In this document: positions 1 to 6,589 of the stretch, piece after piece
Numbering within the stretch: the first letter of the stretch is position 1
Layout of the letters: every line of letters starts with the position of its first letter
Assembly (NCBI RefSeq): GCF_050315115.1
Contig: NZ_JBNPOJ010000027.1
Coordinates: 1 to 16,130 of the forward strand
Source of the DNA: Peptoniphilus_A sp022767005
Lineage (GTDB): Bacteria; Bacillota; Clostridia; Tissierellales; Peptoniphilaceae
Direction: 5' to 3'
Length of the DNA: 16,130 nucleotides
Position numbers and translations under genes: made by a program
Notes under the pieces: generated by a model
Seen by the model: only the letters and a program-made list of their open reading frames with translations
Told to the model about the DNA's origin: nothing
Databases searched by the model: none

Positions 1-2124
1 CCATGTTGTTCCTGTTAGGATATCTAATACTTTGTATCTATTTGTTCCCTCTATTGTTCCATTTTCTGTTGCGTCAAATGTTACTCTTGTATATCCTTCT
101 GGTACTTGAGTCTTAGGGTCTGCTCCAACTTTTACTATGTCTTTTGCTTTGAAGTTTGCGTTTACTGTTAGATTGTTATTTATCTTTGTGCTTGCTTCTA
201 ATGCTGGTGTCCACTTTTCAAATTCGTATCCCTTTGCTGGTGTTGTAGCTGGTGCTGTAATATCTGCTAATGTTTTGTTTGCTGTCTTTAATACATATAC
301 TGTATCTTCTTCTGCTACTTTTCCCTTTGTTGCATCTTCTGATTTAAATATTACTTTCCAATAATTATTAACATTTGAAATTTTTACATTCGGATCTAAT
401 GGGTTTACTGGTCCTACTATTTCGGGGTCTGCTGGTGTTACTGGTGTTGTTCCAGCTTTCTTGAAGTTTGCTTTTACTGTTATGTCTTTGTCTATCTTTG
501 TGCTTGCATCTAATGCTGGTGTCCAATTTTCAAATTCAAATCCTGCATTTGCTGTTGTAGCTGGTGCTTTTGACACCAAGTCTGCTAATGTTTTGTTTGC
601 TATCTTTAATACATATACTGTATCTTCTTCTGCTACTTTTCCCTTTGTTGCATCTTCTGATTTAAATATTACTTTCCAATAATTATTAACATTTGAAATT
701 TTTACATTCGGATCTAATGGATTTACTGGTCCTACTATTTCGGGGTCTGCTGGTGTTACTGCTTGTTTGTCTTTCCAAAGGGCTTTTACTGTAATATCTT
801 CTTTTACATTAATTTCTTCGCCGACTTTCTTTTCCACACTATTTACTTCCCAAGCACTGAATTCTTTGCCAGCTGGGGCTGTGAAAGTACATTGCGGCAA
901 TTTATAGTTACTGTTTTTGGTAACTTTCACTGGTTCCATATTGCCACTTCCATCACCGGAATCAAAAGATACTGCAAATTTATCGACATAATCAATATTT
1001 AGAGTAACACGCAAATCTTCATAATCATTTACTTTATATCTATATTTTACGAAGGAAGGCTTTGACGAATTAAGTTTTAGAGTTGAATCTGAAATGGTAG
1101 CTCTTTCCCAGTCGCTTGTCAGTGCAGGGTTAAAATTCCCTGGTAAGCTCGCAAGGTCAAAACTCAAGTCTTTTTTATCGACTTCGATTGTATATTTTTC
1201 ATCATTTCCGTTAAAATTTTTTATTTTTTCATTTTTACTTAAATCCAAGCTAGTTAGATGATTTTTATTACACCAAAGTTTTTTAAGCGCTAAATTCTTG
1301 CTTACGTCCAGTGTACTTAGTTGATTTTCATCACAATTAAGCTCCACAAGAGCTAGGTTTTTACTTAAGTCTAATGCACTTAGTTTATTTTCACTGCAAT
1401 GAAGCTCCACAAGAGCTGTATTGTTTCTTACCTCTAATGTATTTAGTTTATTCTTTTTGCAATCAAGATGTTTAAGGGCTAGGTTCTTGCTTAAGTCTAA
1501 TGTGCTTAATTGATTGCCTAAACAATAAAGATGCTCAAGAGCTGTGTTCTTACTTACATCTAATATACTTAATTTATTGTATCCACAATTAAGTTCCTTA
1601 AGGGCTAGGTTCTTGCTTAAGTCTAATGCGCTTAATTGATTGCCCAAACAATAAAGATGCTCAAGAGCTGTGTTCTTACTTACATCTAATGTAATTAGAC
1701 TATTAGAGTTGCAATAAAACACCTTAAGTTTCTTAAAATGTTCTATACCCGTAAAGTCCCTAATTCCCTTGTTAATGCAATTAATCTCTGTAACCGCATC
1801 AAGTTCCTCCTGAGAAAGAATACCATTCTTGTCTTTATCATATTCTTTTACATGATCTCTAAACTTTTGATTTGGAAAGTGCTCTTCATCAATTGCAACA
1901 CCAGTTCCACTAGTAGCCCTTAATTCTGGGGCAGCATTTGCGGCAATTCCCTTATCGCCAGTGTTTTCTCTAACACTTGAACCATTGACTATATTTTCTT
2001 TTTCATTTCTAATATTTTGACTAGTTTCTTTCTCTGCAAATGCCTGGAGAGGAATTATTGTTAAAATCATTAGAAATGCCAAAAATAAACATAATATTTG
2101 GCTCTGATTCTTTTTCACTATCAT
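1..2124 (-). CDS. Secreted leucine-rich-repeat surface protein, 3' end outside window
   Basis: An open frame of 708 codons runs off the left edge without a stop, so this is the N-terminal part of a larger cell-surface protein. The ATG at 2124 follows AAGGAG by six bases. Residues 1-30 form a signal peptide (basic start, hydrophobic core, cleavage near QAFA). Residues 96-107 (DKDKNGILSQEE) match an EF-hand calcium loop. Residues 133-300 are eight 21-residue leucine-rich repeats, each with Cys at position 6 (C138 to C285 in exact steps of 21). Residues about 382-452 resemble the Listeria-Bacteroides/InlB B-repeat fold. Residues 456-561 and 562-667 are two copies of one 106-residue module, and residues 668-708 begin a further module (VPEGYTRVTFDATENGT). 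Sortase or other anchor signals would lie outside. An adhesin or host-interaction role is inferred from this architecture; the ligand is unknown. Confidence 0.88.
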   Translation of the reverse strand, partial: MIVKKNQSQILCLFLAFLMILTIIPLQAFAEKETSQNIRNEKENIVNGSSVRENTGDKGIAANAAPELRATSGTGVAIDEEHFPNQKFRDHVKEYDKDKNGILSQEELDAVTEINCINKGIRDFTGIEHFKKLKVFYCNSNSLITLDVSKNTALEHLYCLGNQLSALDLSKNLALKELNCGYNKLSILDVSKNTALEHLYCLGNQLSTLDLSKNLALKHLDCKKNKLNTLEVRNNTALVELHCSENKLSALDLSKNLALVELNCDENQLSTLDVSKNLALKKLWCNKNHLTSLDLSKNEKIKNFNGNDEKYTIEVDKKDLSFDLASLPGNFNPALTSDWERATISDSTLKLNSSKPSFVKYRYKVNDYEDLRVTLNIDYVDKFAVSFDSGDGSGNMEPVKVTKNSNYKLPQCTFTAPAGKEFSAWEVNSVEKKVGEEINVKEDITVKALWKDKQAVTPADPEIVGPVNPLDPNVKISNVNNYWKVIFKSEDATKGKVAEEDTVYVLKIANKTLADLVSKAPATTANAGFEFENWTPALDASTKIDKDITVKANFKKAGTTPVTPADPEIVGPVNPLDPNVKISNVNNYWKVIFKSEDATKGKVAEEDTVYVLKTANKTLADITAPATTPAKGYEFEKWTPALEASTKINNNLTVNANFKAKDIVKVGADPKTQVPEGYTRVTFDATENGTIEGTNRYKVLDILTGTTW
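124..759 (-). repeat. Two tandem 318-bp (106-aa) surface modules
   Basis: The coding units 442-759 and 124-441 are in-frame tandem copies offset by 318 bp. Within them, 582-761 and 264-443 (180 bp) differ at only two positions by eye. The rest of each unit is clearly related but diverged, with a different linker after KTLAD. Such a sharp step between near-identity and divergence suggests recent recombination or gene conversion of the homologous part. Confidence 0.9.
1225..1728 (-). repeat. Eight 63-bp leucine-rich repeat units
   Basis: Eight consecutive 21-codon units of the form LxxLxCxxNxLxxLDxSKNxA. A two-repeat block is itself duplicated: 1474-1564 and 1600-1690 are 126 bp apart (two units) and differ at two of 91 bases, which indicates recent array growth in double units. 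Confidence 0.9.
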
Positions 2125-3004
2125 TTTTCACTCCTTATTATTTTTATGTTTTTTTAATTTTATTTATCAAGAGTTTTTATATTAATTCCTTTTTTCAACT
2201 CCTTTCAAATATATTTCAACTACAAAATAAGTCATCGTATTTTAAAAATTTCATTTGCAAATGAGATTTTTTCTTTACAAAAACAAAGGTCGCAATAGAA
2301 GTTTAAAGTTTTCAGCAAATTTATGCACCAATCTTACAAATTTTTAATGAGTTTATAACTATTATAAAACTTTATCTGAAAATTTATAAATAAGTTTTAC
2401 AAAATCTGAAAGGGTTTAATTTTCTCTTTTAAAAATTATATTCTGTAGTTGATATTTACATTTTATTTAGCCCTTTGTTTTTTTATCTTGTAACTTAATT
2501 ATTGTTAATGTATGCAATCACTTTTATTTCAAATTTCTGTATCTAGCTTTAAAGTAAAATCTCTCTACATCATCTCATTTTATATAGAATAAAAAGCGAA
2601 AGAATCTTTATATCTATATGTGTTGCTAAGATTGCAGTGTATATTGATTCCACTCGAGAGTTATTTTAATGCTGGTACAATATCTGTTATTTTTCATTCA
2701 AAATTTGATACTTAATTTTCCTCATGACTGTTTATTTTTATCTATTTGCTATTTTGAATTCTTCTGTTAAAAATACAAATACCTTTATTGTTTTAATTTT
2801 ATCCTGTTCCCAATTACTATGTCAATGTATAATTATTTATTTCTATGATTATTTGTTGCTGCACTCCATTTAGTCAATAATTAAATGTTTGTATGCAAAT
2901 TATGTAATGCTAGAAGTTATTATAATCCTATTGCCCTTCTTTTTTATCTTTTGAAAATCTTCTAAACTTAACTTATCCCATTTAGAACTTAATTAATAGA
3001 GCAA
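2125..3004. other. Long gene-poor AT-rich intergenic region
   Basis: No convincing coding frame, tRNA or structured RNA was recognised here. It must hold the promoter of the LRR gene at its left end, but no clear -35/-10 pair could be chosen among the A/T runs. The only distinct structure is a near-palindrome at 2246-2269. Translating the middle part on the minus strand gives only short, stop-broken peptides with no family recognised. Confidence 0.5.
2246..2269. terminator. Palindromic hairpin upstream of the LRR gene, possible bidirectional terminator
   Basis: A perfect 14-bp palindrome TCATTTGCAAATGA sits inside a 24-bp near-palindrome (AAAT on the left, ATTT on the right, with one T/G pair). 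T runs follow on the plus strand and A/T runs on the other. It could be a bidirectional terminator or an operator. No gene ends nearby, so its role is unclear. Confidence 0.35.
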
Positions 3005-3033
3005 ACAAAAAAGCCCTGTTTCCAAGGCTTTTG
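3005..3033 (-). terminator. Rho-independent terminator of rplM-rpsI
   Basis: Read on the minus strand, AAAAGCCT pairs with GGGCTTTT (one T-G wobble) around an eight-base loop, followed by a T run. It lies 15 bases past the rpsI stop codon. Confidence 0.75.
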
Positions 3034-3048
3034 TAAAATGATATAAAA

Positions 3049-3441
3049 TTATCTTTTTGAGAATTGTGGAGAACGTCTTGCTTTTTTAAGACCGTATTTC
3101 TTTCTTTCCTTCATTCTCGGATCTCTTGTTAAGAAACCTGCTTTTTTAAGAACTGATCTGTATTCAGGATCAACTTCAAGAAGTGCTCTTGCAACACCAT
3201 GCCTTACAGCACCTGCTTGTCCTGAGTAGCCGCCACCAATTACTTTAACAATTACATCAAAAGATGCTTCTGTGTCAGTAAGTTCAAGTGGTGCTTTTGC
3301 AACTGTTCTTAGAGTTTCAAAATCAAAATATTCATCAATATCTTTTCCGTTAATTGTAAATTTTCCATTGCCAGGTAGAAGTCTAACTTGAGCGATGGAT
3401 TTTTTTCTTCTTCCAGTACCTCTGTATTGTATAGTATCCAT
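3049..3441 (-). CDS. rpsI: 30S ribosomal protein S9
   Basis: 130 residues, the usual length for S9, a component of the small-subunit head whose C-terminal tail reaches the P-site tRNA. Family hallmarks are the YRGTGRRKKSIAQVRL start, the GGGYSGQAGAVRHGVARAL segment in the middle, and a very basic end finishing in KARRSPQFSKR with the invariant terminal SKR. The ATG at 3441 was chosen because GGAGG lies just upstream; a TTG four codons earlier would overlap that ribosome site. The gene is second in an operon with rplM, 12 bases behind it, which is the conserved bacterial order. Confidence 0.97.
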   Translation of the reverse strand: MDTIQYRGTGRRKKSIAQVRLLPGNGKFTINGKDIDEYFDFETLRTVAKAPLELTDTEASFDVIVKVIGGGYSGQAGAVRHGVARALLEVDPEYRSVLKKAGFLTRDPRMKERKKYGLKKARRSPQFSKR

Positions 3442-3453
3442 TCTTACCTCCAA

Positions 3454-3882
3454 TTAAAATTCGTATACTTCAGGTGTTTGTGCTTCGTGTGGATGTTCGC
3501 TTCCAGCATAAACCTTAAGTTTTTTGATCATCTTTCTACCAAGTCTGTTTTTAGGAAGCATTCCCTTAACAGCTAGTTCAATAACTTTCTCTGGTCTTTT
3601 TTCAATCATTTCAGAATAGACAATTTCTTTTCTTCCGCCTGGATATCCAGTATGATATGCGTGAATTTTTTGATTTAATTTATTTCCTGTCAATACAACT
3701 TTGTCTGCATTAATTACAATTACAAAATCTCCACAGTCCACATGTGGTGTAAAGATAGGTTTTCTCTTTCCTCTTAGTACGCTTGCAATTTCAGATGCTA
3801 ATCTACCAAGGACTTTGCCTTCTGCATCAATTACATACCATTTTCTTTCAACTTCATTTGCTTTAGCCATGTAGCTTTTCAA
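3454..3882 (-). CDS. rplM: 50S ribosomal protein L13
   Basis: 142 residues, the normal length for L13, an early-assembly large-subunit protein. Recognisable parts are the ERKWYVIDAEGKVLGRLAS start, GDFVIVINADKV, HTGYPGG, and KGMLPKNRLGR near residues 108-118. The start is a TTG at 3882, eight bases after GGAGG. The next ATG is four codons in and too far from the ribosome site, and the extra MKSY residues are what I recall from clostridial L13 proteins. First gene of the rplM-rpsI operon, with its own promoter and a leader hairpin upstream. Confidence 0.96.
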   Translation of the reverse strand: MKSYMAKANEVERKWYVIDAEGKVLGRLASEIASVLRGKRKPIFTPHVDCGDFVIVINADKVVLTGNKLNQKIHAYHTGYPGGRKEIVYSEMIEKRPEKVIELAVKGMLPKNRLGRKMIKKLKVYAGSEHPHEAQTPEVYEF

Positions 3883-3901
3883 TGAATTTTCCTCCTAAAT
3901 A

Positions 3902-3932
3902 GTTTAAAAAATTATTCCGGGGCTTTTTAAAC
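3902..3932 (-). promoter_or_regulatory. 5' leader hairpin of rplM, candidate L13 leader
   Basis: Between the promoter and the ribosome site the minus strand reads GTTTAAAAA, a 13-base loop, then TTTTTAAAC: a perfect nine-pair stem. Low-GC Gram-positive rplM operons are known to carry an autoregulatory L13 leader in this position. Identity with that family is inferred from position only and was not checked against a model. Confidence 0.45.
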
Positions 3933-3941
3933 ATGACCTAT

Positions 3942-3970
3942 ATTTTAGACTACGCAGCCTAATTTGTCAA
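3942..3970 (-). promoter_or_regulatory. Promoter of rplM-rpsI
   Basis: A consensus -35 TTGACA (3965-3970), a 17-base spacer and -10 TAAAAT (3942-3947). This is one of the strongest sigma-A-type promoters in the window, as expected for ribosomal protein genes. It lies just beyond the end of the hydrogenase gene. Confidence 0.85.
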
Positions 3971-4030
3971 TATTTATGATGGATTTTTTTATTTATTTTC
4001 GCATTTTTTGCAATTAATTAAATATTTAAT

Positions 4031-5539
4031 TTACAATATATTTTCTCTCTCTTTTTCTATATTTGCATTTTCTAGAGGAGTTGGATAAATTGATTCCTTT
4101 TTGAATTTTTCAATTTGCTTTTTAACTCTATTTACTGATGCAATAGTTCCTACACCTGCTATGCAACCACCAGGGCAAGCCATTCCTTCTAGTAAATATC
4201 CATCTAGCTTTCCAGCCTTTGCAATTTTTAGCATCTTCATACATTCAGAAAGTGTGTGTGCTCCTTGAATGTTTATTTCTCTGTCTGGAGCCATTTTTTC
4301 TGCAACAACTTTTACTGATTCGGCAACTCCACCTGCAATTGGGTATCCACGTCCAAGTGCTGAACCATCTTCGACTCCTTCTTCAACTTTTATTTCTGAA
4401 GGTTCAATATTTTTTGCTACAAACATTCCCATAAGTTCTTCAAAAGTTATTACAAAGTCAACATCGGATTTAACCTTTGTATCAATTGCTTCTAATTTTT
4501 TTGAAGTGCAAGGTCCAATAAATACTACCACCGCATTAGGATCCTTTGCCTTTATGTGATTTGCAGTATATCTCATTGGCGAACCTGAGTCAGAAACTTG
4601 GTCAAAAAATTCTGGGAACTCATTTTTTATCATAAGAGTCCATGAAAAACAACAGCTTGTACCCATAAATGGTATATCTTGAGGTACTCTTTCGAGATAT
4701 TCCTTTGCTTCATGAAGAGTGGTTAAATCTGCTCCAAGAGCAACTTCTATTACATCTTCAAAACCAAGTAATTTTATTGCTTCAATTATTTGTTTTGCAC
4801 TTGTATTTGCACCAAATTGTCCTATGTATGAAGGTGCAATGGCTCCGTAAACTTTTTTGCCCGATTTTATCGCCTTTATTAACTGGAAAATTTGTGTCTT
4901 GTCAGAAATTGCTCCAAAGGGACATTCTGCAATACACCTTCCACATGCAACACATTTATCTTGATCTATTTCAGCTCTTCCATACTCGTCTGAACCAATT
5001 GCATTTACACCACAAGCTGCTGCACATGGTCTTTCATATTTTATAATTGCAGAATAAGGACATGCATCGTGACATCTTCCACATTTAACACATTTGTCCT
5101 TGTCAATTATAGTTCTGTCTTTCCCCATAGAAATTGCATTTACTGGACATACATTTATACATGGATGTGCAAGGCATTTTCTACAATTATCTGTCGTGTA
5201 ATACGCCTTAGTTGGACAAGCTTCACAACCAAATTTTATTACATTTATAAGCGGTTTTTCATAAGCATTTGTGTCTATGTCTACTTTATCAAAACCGTCA
5301 GTTACATTTTTAAATACTCCAATTTCTCTAACATCTAGCCCCATAGCTAGTCTAAGTCTCTCGTCAACAACTGCTCTTTCTCTAAAAATATCACTTCTAT
5401 ATCTCGCCACTTCACCAGGCACAATTTTGTAACTGGACTCTTCAAGGGCGGAAATATCTATGTCATTATATGCAATTCTTGCAACTTCAGCAAAAACTTT
5501 TCTTCTGATGTCGACAAGTGTTCCATAAGTTTCTTTCAT
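4031..5539 (-). CDS. Monomeric [FeFe] hydrogenase, group B-like
   Basis: 502 residues. It probably catalyses reversible H2 formation using reduced ferredoxin in the cytoplasm. The first 100 residues are helical with no motif I can name. Residues 105-131 hold six Cys (C105, C108, C119, C122, C127, C131). Two ferredoxin-type clusters follow (C150/153/156/160 and C196/199/202/206) with C172 and C176 between. The H-cluster domain has all three motifs: TSCCFSW (294-300), GPCTSKK (342-348) and EGMACPGGC (451-459). Likely H-cluster ligands are C297, C344, C455 and C459; C296 matches the proton-transfer Cys. The usual Pro of TSCCPxW is Phe298. The ATG at 5539 follows AAGGGGAAG. It lies 12 bases behind a [2Fe-2S] protein gene, so they are probably co-transcribed. 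A redox-sensing rather than catalytic role cannot be excluded. Confidence 0.88.
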   Translation of the reverse strand: MKETYGTLVDIRRKVFAEVARIAYNDIDISALEESSYKIVPGEVARYRSDIFRERAVVDERLRLAMGLDVREIGVFKNVTDGFDKVDIDTNAYEKPLINVIKFGCEACPTKAYYTTDNCRKCLAHPCINVCPVNAISMGKDRTIIDKDKCVKCGRCHDACPYSAIIKYERPCAAACGVNAIGSDEYGRAEIDQDKCVACGRCIAECPFGAISDKTQIFQLIKAIKSGKKVYGAIAPSYIGQFGANTSAKQIIEAIKLLGFEDVIEVALGADLTTLHEAKEYLERVPQDIPFMGTSCCFSWTLMIKNEFPEFFDQVSDSGSPMRYTANHIKAKDPNAVVVFIGPCTSKKLEAIDTKVKSDVDFVITFEELMGMFVAKNIEPSEIKVEEGVEDGSALGRGYPIAGGVAESVKVVAEKMAPDREINIQGAHTLSECMKMLKIAKAGKLDGYLLEGMACPGGCIAGVGTIASVNRVKKQIEKFKKESIYPTPLENANIEKERENIL

Positions 5540-5551
5540 TTCTTCCCCTTA

Positions 5552-5824
5552 CTATATTCTCAATTTATCGATAATTTTTGCACTAACTTCCTGAGCGGTA
5601 GCCTTTAGCATAATTTCATCATCTACAATTACAACTGGTGATGCTTCGTTATTGTGGATCTTGCAATAATTTAAGCAGTGTGCAAATTCAACTTCCAAAT
5701 TTTCTGCAGAACAAAGTTCAGACTCAGGCCCACACAAATGGTCTTGTAAGTACTCTACTGCGTCGTATATAGCATTAGCTCCCATAAGAGTGCACCTAGC
5801 ACCCATGCAAATAGTAACTTTCAT
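5552..5824 (-). CDS. Thioredoxin-fold [2Fe-2S] ferredoxin, NuoE/HymA-like small protein
   Basis: 90 residues. The pattern C6-x4-C11 near the N-terminus and C50-x3-C54 in the second half is that of thioredoxin-like [2Fe-2S] ferredoxins, including the NuoE/HydC-type subunit of NADH-linked dehydrogenases and hydrogenases. SPVVIVDDEIM then matches the last strand region of the fold. Two further Cys (C31, C38) are unusual. It is shorter than NuoE (about 160 residues) because the N-terminal helical part is absent. AGGAGG lies four bases before the ATG. As first gene of the hydrogenase operon it probably passes electrons to or from the hydrogenase; that partnership is inferred from position. Confidence 0.8.
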   Translation of the reverse strand: MKVTICMGARCTLMGANAIYDAVEYLQDHLCGPESELCSAENLEVEFAHCLNYCKIHNNEASPVVIVDDEIMLKATAQEVSAKIIDKLRI

Positions 5825-5838
5825 ATATCCTCCTCTTT

Positions 5839-5880
5839 ATTCTATAATGATAGTTTAACATTTAACAATCACTTCTTCAA
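5839..5880 (-). promoter_or_regulatory. Promoter region of the hydrogenase operon
   Basis: Two overlapping readings are possible: TTGAAG (5875-5880), 17 bases, TAAACT (5852-5857); or TTGTTA (5863-5868), 16 bases, TATAGA (5841-5846). The first leaves a more normal leader before AGGAGG. Either way the Rex-like palindrome at 5851-5868 overlaps promoter elements. Confidence 0.5.
5851..5868. promoter_or_regulatory. Candidate Rex operator, hydrogenase operon
   Basis: Minus strand TTGTTAA-ATGT-TAAACTA, compared with the known Rex consensus TTGTTAA-N4-TTAACAA. The left arm is perfect and the right arm matches five of seven positions (12 of 14 specified). Rex represses fermentative redox genes and releases DNA when NADH is high. 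The site overlaps the promoter. Confidence 0.5.
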
Positions 5881-5893
5881 TCATCATGTGATT
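5879..5893. promoter_or_regulatory. Inverted repeat in the crp/hydrogenase divergent region
   Basis: AATCA-N5-TGATT, with an overlapping longer repeat AATCAC (5867-5872) ... GTGATT (5888-5893). It lies between the two divergent promoters. It could be the binding site of the adjacent Crp/Fnr regulator, since arms containing TGA/TCA are usual for that family, but spacing is not canonical. Confidence 0.3.
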
Positions 5894-5920
5894 TTTTTTA
5901 ATATTATTATTCCCTATAAT
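5892..5920 (+). promoter_or_regulatory. Promoter of the Crp/Fnr regulator gene
   Basis: A perfect -10 TATAAT at 5915-5920, 24 bases before the start codon, with only a T-run (5892-5897) at the -35 position. A weak -35 fits a promoter that depends on an activator or autoregulation. Confidence 0.5.
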
Positions 5921-5944
5921 GTTAAAATATAGTTGAGGTGTTAT

Positions 5945-6589
5945 ATGGAACTTTCAAATATACTTACAAGTTTGCAGTTATTCAAAAATTTAGATGAAAT
6001 AGAACTAGATGAAGTTAAAAATTATCTCTCAGATATAAAAGTTTATAAAAATAAAAGTACTGTTTTTAATGTGGGAGATTACATAAATTACTTTGGCATA
6101 CTATTAAAGGGACAAGTAGAATTGGAAATGGACGATGCCTTTGGCAACAAAACTATTTTATCAAAATTATCTGCACCTGCTCTTTTTGCCGAATCAATTT
6201 TAATAAAAAATGTAGGTGAAATTCCTCTATCCGTAGTTACAACTATGGATACAGAAATAATTTTCTTCGACTACAATTCTTTTTCAAGTGAAAATTTAAA
6301 ATCAAAGGAAAAAGTTAAGGATAATTTAATAAAAATTCTTGCCGGCAAAAATTTATTTATGCGCGACAAATTAAATCTTTTGACACTTCCAACTTCTCGT
6401 GCAAAAATTTTGTATTTCTTATCAACAGAGGCTCGCAAAAGTCACTCAAAGTACTTTACCATTGACTTCAACATAACAGAACTGGCACAATTTTTAAATT
6501 TAAACCGTTCTTCCCTTTCCCGTGAACTTTCTAAACTAAAAAAAGAAGGTCTCATTGATTATCACAATAAGACCTTCCGCATATTATAA
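5945..6589 (+). CDS. Crp/Fnr-family transcriptional regulator
   Basis: 214 residues. Residues about 10-115 form a cyclic-nucleotide-binding-type beta-barrel (VFNVGDYINYFGILLKGQVELE, then SAPALFAESIL). A dimer helix follows, then a C-terminal winged helix (ITELAQFLNLNRSSLSRELSKL, about 178-199). There is no Cys, so it is not an iron-sulfur Fnr, and a Crp-like cAMP pocket is not evident; it resembles the small effector-unknown Crp/Fnr regulators of anaerobic Firmicutes. The ATG at 5945 was chosen because GAGGTG is four bases upstream; an in-frame TTG at 5933 would put the ribosome site inside the gene. It is divergent from the hydrogenase operon, which it may control. Its stop codon abuts the stop of the convergent phosphatase gene. 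Confidence 0.88.
   Translation: MELSNILTSLQLFKNLDEIELDEVKNYLSDIKVYKNKSTVFNVGDYINYFGILLKGQVELEMDDAFGNKTILSKLSAPALFAESILIKNVGEIPLSVVTTMDTEIIFFDYNSFSSENLKSKEKVKDNLIKILAGKNLFMRDKLNLLTLPTSRAKILYFLSTEARKSHSKYFTIDFNITELAQFLNLNRSSLSRELSKLKKEGLIDYHNKTFRIL

Noticed and set aside
137..682. Two similar plus-strand open frames of 73-75 codons
   Set aside because: They are antisense shadows of the duplicated 106-residue modules of the minus-strand surface protein; no ribosome site, and their similarity is explained by the coding repeat.
1225..1728. Regular 63-bp direct repeats resembling a CRISPR array
   Set aside because: The period is 21 codons, the units encode leucine-rich repeats in frame, and there are no constant repeats with unique spacers.
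2502..2519. TTGTTAATGTATGCAATC as another Rex site
   Set aside because: Only the left arm matches; the right arm fails and no gene starts next to it.
4016..4031. 16-bp perfect palindrome AATTAAATATTTAATT at the hydrogenase stop codon as a terminator
   Set aside because: It is A/T only and lacks a following T run at the right distance; termination there is not supported.
4219..5338. Several plus-strand open frames inside the hydrogenase gene
   Set aside because: They lie opposite clearly conserved iron-sulfur and H-cluster motifs and have no ribosome sites; they are shadows.
5933..5944. TTG start four codons upstream for the Crp/Fnr gene
   Set aside because: The GAGGTG ribosome site lies within those codons and is correctly spaced for the ATG at 5945.
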